Below are positions 55,716 through 63,883 of a stretch of DNA of 64,000 bases, in pieces. Both the position numbers and the translations under genes were made by a program. The stretch lies in contig JAGHZQ010000069.1 of the NCBI GenBank assembly GCA_017746715.1, positions 99,601 through 163,600 of the forward strand, written 5' to 3'. Origin of the DNA: Cyanobacteria bacterium SBLK. GTDB taxonomy: Bacteria > Cyanobacteriota > Cyanobacteriia > Cyanobacteriales > Spirulinaceae. Below the pieces are notes generated by a model that saw nothing but the letters and a program-made list of their open reading frames with translations, was not told the DNA's origin and ran no database searches. Position 1 is the stretch's first letter. Each line of letters starts with the position of its first letter.

Positions 55716-56369
55716 ATGAGTTTGACTTGGGAATCTTATCGCGATCGCCGCGATCGCCTGCCAAGATCGGGGCGGCATATTGTCGGACAATATGATGAGG
55801 AATCCATTGTCGTTTATCAGGCATATCGTCCGGCGATCGGGCATTTTGCCTCAGAAAACGGCTATTTTGGCGGCGAGTATTTTAAGTTCGATCGCATGAG
55901 TTGGATTAAAACCAACTTTCTCTGGATGATGTATCGTTCGGGATGGGGACAAAAACCCGGTCAAGAGGTAGTCCTCGCTATTAAACTCCAGCGGACTGCT
56001 TTCGAGGAAATTCTTTCTCTTGCCGTTCCTTCTCATTTTATCCCCGCTTTATATGCAACGCAAGCAGAGTGGAAACAAGACCTCAAAGGTTCGATGGTAC
56101 GCTTGCAATGGGATCCCGATCGCTTACCCAATGGGGAGAAGTTAGAAAGGCGAGCCATTCAATTGGGACTGCGAGGAGAAATATTATCACGTTATGCAAA
56201 AGAATGGATTGCAGACATTAAAGATATTTCCAATCTTGTCCGAGAGCAATATCAGAATGTTAAGGGAGATTATGCCGATTTATTAGTTCCTCGAGAATCT
56301 CTCTACCTGCCAAATTCCTCGAGGGATTTAACAAGACTTAATTTAACGATTGCAACCGATACAATCTGA
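55716..56369 (+). CDS. DUF4291 protein
   Basis: 217 residues. Conserved blocks IVVYQAYRPAIGHFA, FKFDRMSWIKTNFLWMMYRSGWG and KQEVVLAIKLQR-like text match the DUF4291 family, of unknown function. The aromatic and basic motif suggests nucleotide or nucleic acid binding (inference). It follows the proline-rich gene by 32 bp. The opposing OYE gene ends 76 bp after it. Confidence 0.88.
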   Translation: MSLTWESYRDRRDRLPRSGRHIVGQYDEESIVVYQAYRPAIGHFASENGYFGGEYFKFDRMSWIKTNFLWMMYRSGWGQKPGQEVVLAIKLQRTAFEEILSLAVPSHFIPALYATQAEWKQDLKGSMVRLQWDPDRLPNGEKLERRAIQLGLRGEILSRYAKEWIADIKDISNLVREQYQNVKGDYADLLVPRESLYLPNSSRDLTRLNLTIATDTI

Positions 56370-56445
56370 TTCAAGTTATCTCCAAAGCGATCGCCTCTGT
56401 TGAAAACGATCGCATTCGCTCGATTCCCTCGGAGTCGGGTAAACT

Positions 56446-57558
56446 CTACACGGCTAAAGCTGGATAATCGGTATATCCTTCTGGCGTATGGGTGTAAAAT
56501 GTCCCTCGATCTGCCTCATTCAAAGGTGCGCCGCGTCGATATCGTTCTACTAAGTCGGGATTGGCAATGAAAGGCACGCCATAAGCGATCGCATCGGCTT
56601 CATTATTATCAATTGCTAACGCTCCCGAAGAAGCATCGTAGCCGCCATTTAAAATCACAACCCCATCAAAAGCCTGTCGTAAATAGGGATGGGCGGGTTC
56701 AACCCCCTCCAAACCAAAGAGATGATAACCCGGTAAGGATTCCATGACGTGCAAATAAGCCAACTCGAAGGCGTTTAAAACTTTGGCAGCATGGGTAAAG
56801 GTGGCGATCGGATTGCTGTCTTTCATATCATTATAGGGATTGTAGGGAGATAAACGCACACCCACGCGATCGCTGCTCCATTCTCCCACAACAGCCTCCG
56901 TGACTTCCTGCAAAAACCGCACCCGATTTTCAATACTGCCCCCATAGGCATCCGTGCGTTGATTTACGCCATCTCGCAGGAATTGATCGATGATATAACC
57001 GTTAGCGCCGTGAATCTCTACCCCATCAAAACCCGCTTCTCGAGCGTTACGAGTTGCCGTAACATAATCGCCAATAACTTGCGGGATCTCATCTAAAGTG
57101 AGGGCGCGAGGAGTAACGTAAGGCTTTTTTCCGTTAGGCGTGTGAATTTCCCCTTGAGGGCAGACGGCAGAAGACGATACCGGAATTTCCCCCTCGGGTT
57201 GGAAGTCGGGATGGGAAACGCGCCCGACGTGCCACAATTGCAATACGATCCGCCCGCCTTTTTGATGGACTGCTTCGGTCACTTTGCGCCATCCTGCCAC
57301 CTGTTCGGGGGTATGAATGCCAGGGCTTTGATTCCAACCCGCCCCTTGTTCGGAAATTTGCGTGGCTTCGCTGATAATCAATCCCGCACTGGCACGTTGA
57401 GCATAGTATTCGGCCATTAAATCATTGGGAATGCGATCGACCCCAGAGCGCCCTCGGGTGAGCGGTGCCATCATAATGCGATTGGGACTGGCGATCGCGC
57501 CAAGGGTTAGGGGTTGGAACAGCACTTCCAGAGATGTATCGGAAACCATCACAGTCAT
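56446..57558 (-). CDS. Old Yellow Enzyme-type alkene reductase
   Basis: 371 residues, FMN-dependent TIM barrel. Start with LFQPLTLGAI, MAPLTRGRSG, catalytic HGANGYIIDQFLRDG followed by NQRTDAYGGS and ENR, and the C-terminal NPDLVERYR. The His-x-x-Asn pair and active-site Tyr are as in NemA/OPR enzymes, which reduce activated double bonds of electrophiles with NAD(P)H. Start at MTVMVSD. Divergent from an ArsR-type regulator that probably controls it. Confidence 0.93.
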   Translation of the reverse strand: MTVMVSDTSLEVLFQPLTLGAIASPNRIMMAPLTRGRSGVDRIPNDLMAEYYAQRASAGLIISEATQISEQGAGWNQSPGIHTPEQVAGWRKVTEAVHQKGGRIVLQLWHVGRVSHPDFQPEGEIPVSSSAVCPQGEIHTPNGKKPYVTPRALTLDEIPQVIGDYVTATRNAREAGFDGVEIHGANGYIIDQFLRDGVNQRTDAYGGSIENRVRFLQEVTEAVVGEWSSDRVGVRLSPYNPYNDMKDSNPIATFTHAAKVLNAFELAYLHVMESLPGYHLFGLEGVEPAHPYLRQAFDGVVILNGGYDASSGALAIDNNEADAIAYGVPFIANPDLVERYRRGAPLNEADRGTFYTHTPEGYTDYPALAV

Positions 57559-57579
57559 AACAAACCTTCCTTTATTCGT

Positions 57580-57600
57580 TTGTTCAATTTTCTCGAACAA
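57580..57600. promoter_or_regulatory. Candidate operator 1 (OYE/ArsR)
   Basis: TTGTTC and GAACAA with a 9-bp spacer. It lies 22 bp upstream of the OYE start, in a position where an ArsR-family repressor could bind. Confidence 0.45.
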
Positions 57601-57620
57601 TAAAACTATAGCCTAAAAAT

Positions 57621-57639
57621 ATGTCATAATGCAAGACAT
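57621..57639. promoter_or_regulatory. Candidate operator 2 (OYE/ArsR)
   Basis: ATGTC and GACAT with a 9-bp spacer overlapping the ArsR start codon. With operator 1 it covers the 70-bp divergent control region. Confidence 0.4.
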
Positions 57640-58033
57640 GAAACCGCTTTATCATCCCAACACCGATCAAATGACGCTTTCAGGGGTGCTTTACGCCCTT
57701 GGCGACCCCGCGCGTCTCGAAATCGTCAGGTTATTGGCTCGAGCAGGGGAACAATCTTGTAATGCCTTTAACTGCAATCTTGCTAAATCAACAATGTCCC
57801 ATCACTTCAAGATTTTGCGAGAAGCAGGAATTATCCACTCGCGCAAATCGGGAACGCAACATCTCAACTCCTTGCGGCAAGAAGACTTAGAACAACGCTT
57901 TCCCGGATTGTTGGTTGCCGTGTTGAAAAATTGCGATCGCGAACGAGTTGAGAGTAAAGAATTGAGAGTAAAACCCACCTCCAACCCCTCCCGAGGGGGG
58001 AGACCGACAACCAACAACGAACAGCCAAATTAA
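57629..58033 (+). CDS. ArsR-family transcriptional regulator with repeat-encoded tail
   Basis: 134 residues. Winged helix: ALGDPARLEIVRLLARAGE, recognition region TMSHHFKILREAGIIHSRKSGTQHLNSLR. It keeps Cys (SCNAFNCN) near the metal-sensor position, so redox or electrophile sensing is possible and fits control of the divergent OYE gene. The last 22 residues (NPSRGGRPTTNNEQP) are coded by a GC palindrome plus heptamers and are absent from typical family members. rarD starts on the last base of its stop codon. Confidence 0.85.
   Translation: MQDMKPLYHPNTDQMTLSGVLYALGDPARLEIVRLLARAGEQSCNAFNCNLAKSTMSHHFKILREAGIIHSRKSGTQHLNSLRQEDLEQRFPGLLVAVLKNCDRERVESKELRVKPTSNPSRGGRPTTNNEQPN
57985..58021. repeat. 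GC palindrome plus heptamer-like words at the ArsR gene end
   Basis: CCCCTC-CC-GAGGGG hairpin, then GACAACCAACAACGAACA. Same arms and the same encoded PTTNN peptide as the element at 32,064-32,109. Both close a reading frame. Confidence 0.85.
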
Positions 58034-58950
58034 TGAAATCTAATCCCGGTCTTGTTTATGCCTTTTTAGCTTATGGATTTTGGGGAGGGCTGCCCATTTA
58101 TTTAAAATTCTTCGATCGCGTGCCGGCAGTGGAAGTATTGTGCCATCGAGTGATTTGGTCGGCCGTGCTGTTAATTGTGGTTCTTGCCGTACAAAAGCGG
58201 CTGCGAGAATTGCAAAAACTGTGGAGATCGCCGCGATTTTTGGCAATTCTGCTTTTAACCGCCTTGTTACTTTCATGCAATTGGGGGATTTTTATTTATG
58301 GGGTCAATAGCGATCGCGTCGTAGAATGCAGCCTCGGTTATTTTATCAATCCTTTATTTAGCGTCCTTTTGGGTTTTATTTTCCTCAAGGAAAGATTGAA
58401 CCTTTGGCAAGTCCTAGCCGTGGTTTTGGCAGCATTGGGGGTGGGAAATTTTATCCTAGACTTCGGACAAGTGCCGTGGCTGGCCTTTGCCTTAGCAGTT
58501 AGTTTCGGATTGTACGGCTTATTGCGAAAAATTACCGTTGTTCCCCCCATGACAGGACTGGCCGTAGAAACCTTGTTAATGACCCCTATTGCCCTTGCAT
58601 TTACAGGACATTGGGCGATCGCGGGCTCGGGATCTTTCGGAACCACCGGGCTGTTGAGTATTTTATTCATCGGTTGTGGAGTTGTGACTTCACTCCCCCT
58701 GCTTTGGTTTGCCAATGCCGCTCGACGCTTGCAACTTTCAACCTTGGGACTCATGCAATATATCGCCCCCAGTTTGCAATTAATTTGTGGGGTTTTTCTC
58801 TACCAAGAACCTTTTACTCGCACCCATCTCATCTCTTTTAGTTTAATTTGGATAGCCTTGGCGATCTATTCGGGCAATTCATTGATAACAAAGAAGAAAA
58901 CAACACCGGCCTTCTCAAAAAAAGAGAAACCAATAACCAATAACCAATAA
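58033..58950 (+). CDS. rarD: RarD-type EamA transporter
   Basis: 305 residues, ten helices. Family features GLVYAFLAYGFWGGLPIYLKF and CNWGIFIYGVNSDRVVECSLGYFINPLF match RarD, a DMT-superfamily transporter linked in E. coli to chloramphenicol sensitivity. The ATG overlaps the ArsR stop by one base (TAATG), so translation is coupled. The last codons (PITNNQ) and stop fall within a heptamer array. Confidence 0.9.
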   Translation: MKSNPGLVYAFLAYGFWGGLPIYLKFFDRVPAVEVLCHRVIWSAVLLIVVLAVQKRLRELQKLWRSPRFLAILLLTALLLSCNWGIFIYGVNSDRVVECSLGYFINPLFSVLLGFIFLKERLNLWQVLAVVLAALGVGNFILDFGQVPWLAFALAVSFGLYGLLRKITVVPPMTGLAVETLLMTPIALAFTGHWAIAGSGSFGTTGLLSILFIGCGVVTSLPLLWFANAARRLQLSTLGLMQYIAPSLQLICGVFLYQEPFTRTHLISFSLIWIALAIYSGNSLITKKKTTPAFSKKEKPITNNQ

Positions 58951-58964
58951 CCAATAACCAATAC
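58930..58964. repeat. Heptamer array (CCAATAA)4 plus CCAATAC
   Basis: Four perfect CCAATAA copies and a diverged fifth. The third copy supplies the in-frame stop of rarD. Because each unit contains TAA and the unit length is 7, any frame meets a stop within 21 nt. Confidence 0.95.
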
Positions 58965-59120
58965 TCAAAATATTCTTTACTCAGTAAAATTTGCTTATTG
59001 GGACTATTAGCGGCAATGAGAGCAAACATCGGGAATTTGCTTAAAAAAAAGAAATGAAAGAACCCCGATCTTTCTTTGTAAAATGTGAAAAAGACAGAAA
59101 TATCGTCAGAATACCCGAGA

Positions 59121-62100
59121 ATGCCGTTTAGATTGCCTCTCGCTCAATCGTTTAAAACAGCCCCAAAACTTTCCCTTTATTGGATTCTTAGCGTTCCCTT
59201 TGCGCTACAGATGGCGATCGTAACGGGATCGATCGGCTTTTTATCCCTAAAGCAAGGTGAGAAAACAGCAGATCGCCTCGCCGAAAATCTCCTCGAAGAA
59301 GCGGGCGATCGCGTTCGCGAAAACCTCGATTTTCATCTCAATCCCCCGCAATTTCTCCAACAAATTTATCGCTCGAACCTGCGAAGCGGACTCTTAAATC
59401 CCCATAATTTAACCGACCTCGAACAATATTTTTGGTATCAACTGCAAGAAAGCAACGAAATTGAAAGTTTGGCGTTTGCGAATGAAAAGGGAGAATATCT
59501 CGGTATCGAACGCCAGCGCAATACAGCCAATGCAAATGCTAGCGAACGTGCCTTTATTACCACCCTTCGCAGCGAACAAACCCCCCCCCAATTTCGCAGC
59601 TATCTTGCCATTCAACCCGGCGATCGCTCCGAACTCCTCGACCTGCCCGAATTCGATCCTCGCGCCCTTCCTTGGTACGAAGCGGCAAAACAGGCGAAAA
59701 CCAGCACTTGGTCTCCGATTTCCTCCCAAAACCCGCCCCGCTTAACCCTGCAAACCGCCCTGCCCATCTATAACGAAACCGGATTTTCCGGCGCGATCGC
59801 CGTAGAAATTTCTTTGCACCCCCTCAATGTTCTCCTGCGACAACTGAACTTGGGCAACACTGGCAAAGCCTATATTCTCAATCGCAATGGCGAGATTATT
59901 GCCACCTCAACCCCCGAACTGCCCGCAACCCCAACTTCTCAAGGATACAAGCGCCTGACAATTGAAAATAGCCGCGATCTTGCCTTGCAAAACATGGGTC
60001 GCGAACTTTTGTCTCGTTGGCAAAATAGCGATGAGTCCCAAACGACAACCTTTGTCTTCACGGGGGAAAAACAATACTTGCGAATCATCCCCTTTCGAGA
60101 GGAAAGCGGACTGGAATGGCTCATTGTTGTCATCGTCCCCAGGCGCGAATTTATCGGAGACATTCGTGCCAGTTGGCGCAATACCCTCTTAATCTGCGCG
60201 ATCGCCGTTGGCGTTACCGCTCTTTTGGGAATCGCAATTGCCCTTTGGATTCGGCGTTTCCTTTCTTCTTTACGAGCTGCGCTTCCAGACAATTTTCTAG
60301 GGAATGGGAATGGCACGATCGCAACCCCAACTGGAATAGGAATTTATGAATTAGACAGCCTTCATCATTCCGTTACGACCCTCTTAGAATGGATGCAATC
60401 CTCCTTGAGCCAACTCGAGGAAACCAATACCAACCTCAAGGCTCGAGTTGAATCCGAACGCGATAAACTACGATTGCTCGAGGGGGTCGTCGAAGCCTCC
60501 AGCAATGGGATTGCCATCTGTGACGTGCGGGGACGAGGCAGCGATTTTCCCATTATTTATACCAATCCAGCTTTTGAAACCATTACCGGCTATCGAAAGA
60601 TCGAAGTCTTGGGGCAAAATTTCTTATCTTTTCAAGGACAAGCCTCGGAAAAACTCGAACGCGAAGCATTGAAAGCGGCTCTCGAACAACAACAAGCCTG
60701 TCGGAAAATCCTGCGAAATCGGCGTAAAGATGGCACTCTCTATTGGAACGATATTGCCATTGCTCCCGTGCGCGATCGCGACAATCGCGTGACCCACTTT
60801 ATCGGCATCCAATCCGATATTAGCGAACGTCACGCAACCCTCGAAAATTTTCAACACCAACTCGATCGCATTTTACTGTTCAAGCATATCACCGAAGACA
60901 TTCGCGCCAGTTTGGAGCTAGAAGAAATTTTTACCACCGCCGCCGAACAAATCGGTCAATTTCTCCGCGTCACGCGCTGTCACATGATGACGTATAAGCA
61001 GTCACCCGTCACCAGCGATGCGACCCCGCGTCGGCGAAAGACGCAAGGGAACGCACATCAAGACAGTCAAACAACCAATAACCAACAACCAACCTTATCT
61101 CTTGTTGCCGAATATGTCGTACCGGGTTACGAGGCTTGCGCTCCTTTGGAAATTCCGATAACGGGGAACATTCACGCGCAAACCGTATTAAACCAAGATG
61201 CTGCGGTGGTTTCCCCCGATGTTTATTGCGATCCCCTGCTCGAGAAGATGCAGCCTTTATGCCGTCAAATGGAGCTCGAGTCGATGATTGTGGTGCGAAC
61301 CTCCTATGACGGGGAAGCCAATGGCGCGATCTCCGTACATCAATGCGATCGCCACCGCCAATGGTCGGAGAATGACATCGAACTCCTCGAATCTTTAGCC
61401 GTCACCGTGGGAATTGCGATCGCTCAAGCCACGTTCCTCGAACAGGAAAAACAACAGCGTTTGAAACTCGATCGGCAAAATCGCCAACTGCAGCAAGAAA
61501 TTCAAGAACGCCAGCAAGTTGAAGAAGATCTGCGCGCCTCTCGAGAGCGATTGGCTTTTTTAGTCGAACAAACGCCGATCGGGGTTATGGAATGGAAACC
61601 CGATGGGGAAATCGTCGCTTGGAATTCTGCCGCTGAGATGATTTTTGGCTACAGCAAAGAAGAAATGTTGGGTCAATGCGGTTTTGAAGACCTCATTCCT
61701 CCAGACGTTCGCGAGTCTGTCAGCCAGATTGTCGGCGCAATTCTTCACCAACAAGGAGGAACTTGCAGCATTAACGAAAACCGAACGAAAGATGGGCGCG
61801 CCATTGTTTGTGAATGGCACAATACAAAATTAGTCGATGGAATCGGCAATATCATCGGATTGGCCTCGATGGTGGTGGATATTACCGCTCGCAAGCAGGC
61901 AGAAGAAGCCTTAAAAGAGCGAGAAGCACGCTTTCGCGCCATTTTTGAAAATTCCGGGCTGGGGATTAGTTTGACCCGTTTGGATGGCACGATTCTCAAT
62001 AGCAATCCCGCGTTGGAGAAACTGCTCGGCTATTCGGGGGAACAATTGCAACAATTGCACCCTAGGGATTACGTTCACCCCGACGATCTCGACATCGATA

Positions 62101-63881
62101 AGCAAGAATGGGAAGAACTGATTGCGGGCAAGCGTCAGAACTATCAGATAGAAAAACGCTATATTCGCGCCGATAGCAGTGTGATTTGGGTGCGCCTGAC
62201 TCCTTGCGCCATCGGCAAAACGGGACGGGTTGAATATACCTTCTGTACGGTTGAAAATATTAACGAACGCAAACAAGCTCAATTGGCCTTGCAAGAAGCT
62301 AAAGAGACCGCCGAAGAAGCCAATCATGCCAAAAGTCAATTTCTCGCTAATATGAGTCACGAACTTCGAACCCCTCTCAATGCCATTATCGGCTTTACTC
62401 AAGTCATGGAACGCGATCGCTCCCTTTCCTTGGAACAACAAGAATATTTGGGAATTATCAATCGCAGCGGGGCGCATCTTCTCGAACTGATCGACGAAAT
62501 TCTCGACCTCGCCAAAATTGAGGCGGGGCATATTAGTCTCAATGAAGAAAGTTTCGATCTCTATGCCCTCCTCGATACTATCGAAGAGATGCTGCATCTC
62601 AAAGTCGATGCCAAAAATTTACATTTAATTTGCGATCGTGCCGAGAACGTGCCTCAATATCTGATCGGCGATCAAAGCAAACTCCGCCAAGTTCTCATCA
62701 ACCTCCTCAATAACGCCATTAAATTTACCCATCAAGGAAGCGTGACTTTATCTGTCACTAGTGAAATCCCTCCTAGCCCCACCTCTATCCCCCTCCCGTC
62801 CCCCTCTTCAATCCCCCTCCCGTCCCCCGTGGAAAGGGGGAAGCCAGAAGATGCTTCGCTTTTCAAAGACGGGAAGCCAGAAGATGCTTCGCTTTTCAAA
62901 GACGGGGAGAAAAGAAGAGGGGATTCCAACCAACAACCAACAACGATTACTTTTGCCGTAGAAGATACGGGGGACGGGATCGACGAGTCGGAATACGAGC
63001 GCTTATTTGCTGCTTTCGAGCAAACCCAGACTGGCAGGCAGGCACAAACCGGAACGGGTTTGGGATTGCCCATCAGTCGCAAGTTCGTGCAAATGATGGG
63101 GGGCGATATTCGCGTCGCGAGTACCGTGGGTCAAGGATCGATCTTCTCTTTTACCCTACCGTTTCAAACGACTAATATTGTCGAACCCCTTCCGCGCCAA
63201 CAACAAGCAAAAGTCGTGGGATTGGCTTCTTCTCGCACCTATCGCATTCTTGTCGTTGACGATCGCCTCGAAAATCGGCAATTGATGCTTAAACTCTTGC
63301 AAACGGTCGGTTTTGAAGTGCGCGAGGCGGCCAATGGCGAAGAAGCGATCGCGGTTTGGGGGTCTTGGAGTCCCCATTTAATTTGGATGGATATGCGAAT
63401 GCCCGTGATGGACGGTTATGAAGCCACCAAGCGCATTAAAGCAACGGTTAAAGGACAGGCTACCGCGATTCTTGCCCTGACTGCCAGTGCTTTTGAAGAA
63501 CAGCGAGCCATCGTCTTGTCGGCTGGATGCGATGATTTCGTTCGCAAGCCCTTTCAAGAGTCGATTATTTTTGACAAAATGGAACAGTATTTAGGCGTGG
63601 AATATATTTACGAAGAACAAGACGACGGGGAAAGGGAGAAAAGCATTCAAGAATCCCAGACTTGTTCGACCCCTCTCATTCTTGCTAGGGAGATGCCTCG
63701 AGAATGGTTAAACGATTTAGAGCAAGCAGCAATTCAAGCCAGTGGCAATGCGATCGCTCGACTTTGCGAACAAATTCCCGAATCGCGCCGGGATTTACGC
63801 CGCGCTTTGACGAATTGGGTCGAGAATTTCCGTTTTGATAAAATTACAGATTTAACCGAAACAATTTTCCACGAACAATGA
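59121..63881 (+). CDS. Large hybrid sensor histidine kinase/response regulator
   Basis: About 1586 residues. Order: TM near 20-40, dCache-like sensor (about 45-340), TM near 355-378, coiled coil, PAS (about 445-575), GAF (about 595-790), PAS (about 805-925), PAS (about 930-1055), HisKA with His in MSHELRTP near 1080, HATPase with G-boxes EDTGDGI and GTGLGLPIS, receiver domain with WMDMRMPVMDG (about 1373-1495), and a 90-residue C-terminal helical region. The GAF and ATPase domains each carry an in-frame repeat insertion (see repeats). ATG is chosen; a GTG 12 codons upstream is possible. The heptamer array begins 2 bp after the stop. The phosphoacceptor partner is not adjacent. Confidence 0.9.
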   Translation: MPFRLPLAQSFKTAPKLSLYWILSVPFALQMAIVTGSIGFLSLKQGEKTADRLAENLLEEAGDRVRENLDFHLNPPQFLQQIYRSNLRSGLLNPHNLTDLEQYFWYQLQESNEIESLAFANEKGEYLGIERQRNTANANASERAFITTLRSEQTPPQFRSYLAIQPGDRSELLDLPEFDPRALPWYEAAKQAKTSTWSPISSQNPPRLTLQTALPIYNETGFSGAIAVEISLHPLNVLLRQLNLGNTGKAYILNRNGEIIATSTPELPATPTSQGYKRLTIENSRDLALQNMGRELLSRWQNSDESQTTTFVFTGEKQYLRIIPFREESGLEWLIVVIVPRREFIGDIRASWRNTLLICAIAVGVTALLGIAIALWIRRFLSSLRAALPDNFLGNGNGTIATPTGIGIYELDSLHHSVTTLLEWMQSSLSQLEETNTNLKARVESERDKLRLLEGVVEASSNGIAICDVRGRGSDFPIIYTNPAFETITGYRKIEVLGQNFLSFQGQASEKLEREALKAALEQQQACRKILRNRRKDGTLYWNDIAIAPVRDRDNRVTHFIGIQSDISERHATLENFQHQLDRILLFKHITEDIRASLELEEIFTTAAEQIGQFLRVTRCHMMTYKQSPVTSDATPRRRKTQGNAHQDSQTTNNQQPTLSLVAEYVVPGYEACAPLEIPITGNIHAQTVLNQDAAVVSPDVYCDPLLEKMQPLCRQMELESMIVVRTSYDGEANGAISVHQCDRHRQWSENDIELLESLAVTVGIAIAQATFLEQEKQQRLKLDRQNRQLQQEIQERQQVEEDLRASRERLAFLVEQTPIGVMEWKPDGEIVAWNSAAEMIFGYSKEEMLGQCGFEDLIPPDVRESVSQIVGAILHQQGGTCSINENRTKDGRAIVCEWHNTKLVDGIGNIIGLASMVVDITARKQAEEALKEREARFRAIFENSGLGISLTRLDGTILNSNPALEKLLGYSGEQLQQLHPRDYVHPDDLDIDKQEWEELIAGKRQNYQIEKRYIRADSSVIWVRLTPCAIGKTGRVEYTFCTVENINERKQAQLALQEAKETAEEANHAKSQFLANMSHELRTPLNAIIGFTQVMERDRSLSLEQQEYLGIINRSGAHLLELIDEILDLAKIEAGHISLNEESFDLYALLDTIEEMLHLKVDAKNLHLICDRAENVPQYLIGDQSKLRQVLINLLNNAIKFTHQGSVTLSVTSEIPPSPTSIPLPSPSSIPLPSPVERGKPEDASLFKDGKPEDASLFKDGEKRRGDSNQQPTTITFAVEDTGDGIDESEYERLFAAFEQTQTGRQAQTGTGLGLPISRKFVQMMGGDIRVASTVGQGSIFSFTLPFQTTNIVEPLPRQQQAKVVGLASSRTYRILVVDDRLENRQLMLKLLQTVGFEVREAANGEEAIAVWGSWSPHLIWMDMRMPVMDGYEATKRIKATVKGQATAILALTASAFEEQRAIVLSAGCDDFVRKPFQESIIFDKMEQYLGVEYIYEEQDDGEREKSIQESQTCSTPLILAREMPREWLNDLEQAAIQASGNAIARLCEQIPESRRDLRRALTNWVENFRFDKITDLTETIFHEQ
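61070..61094. repeat. Heptamers (AACAACC) inside the GAF domain
   Basis: AACAACC, AATAACC, AACAACC and a partial fourth unit, in frame, encode NNQQPT. They lie in an insertion of about 30 codons (61,005-61,094) between GAF beta strands ending YKQ and starting SLVAEYV. Confidence 0.9.
62787..62947. repeat. Composite in-frame insertion in the ATPase domain
   Basis: Two copies of ATCCCCCTCCCGTCCCCC (24-bp period), then two perfect 33-bp copies at 62,838-62,903 encoding GKPEDASLFKD twice, then GGGGAGAAAAGAAG and AACCAACAACC heptamer sequence encoding NQQPTT. All are in frame, between ATPase strands ending TLSVTSE and starting TITFAVED. Confidence 0.92.
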
Positions 63882-63883
63882 AC

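Noticed and set aside
59085..59120. GTG start for the hybrid kinase
   Set aside because: The following ATG (59121) lies just before the first membrane helix; no ribosome site favours the GTG, though it cannot be excluded.
60460..60860. LOV photoreceptor domain in the hybrid kinase
   Set aside because: The domain resembles PAS, and the expected flavin-binding Cys in the GxNCRFLQ-like segment is absent (sequence GQNFLSFQ).
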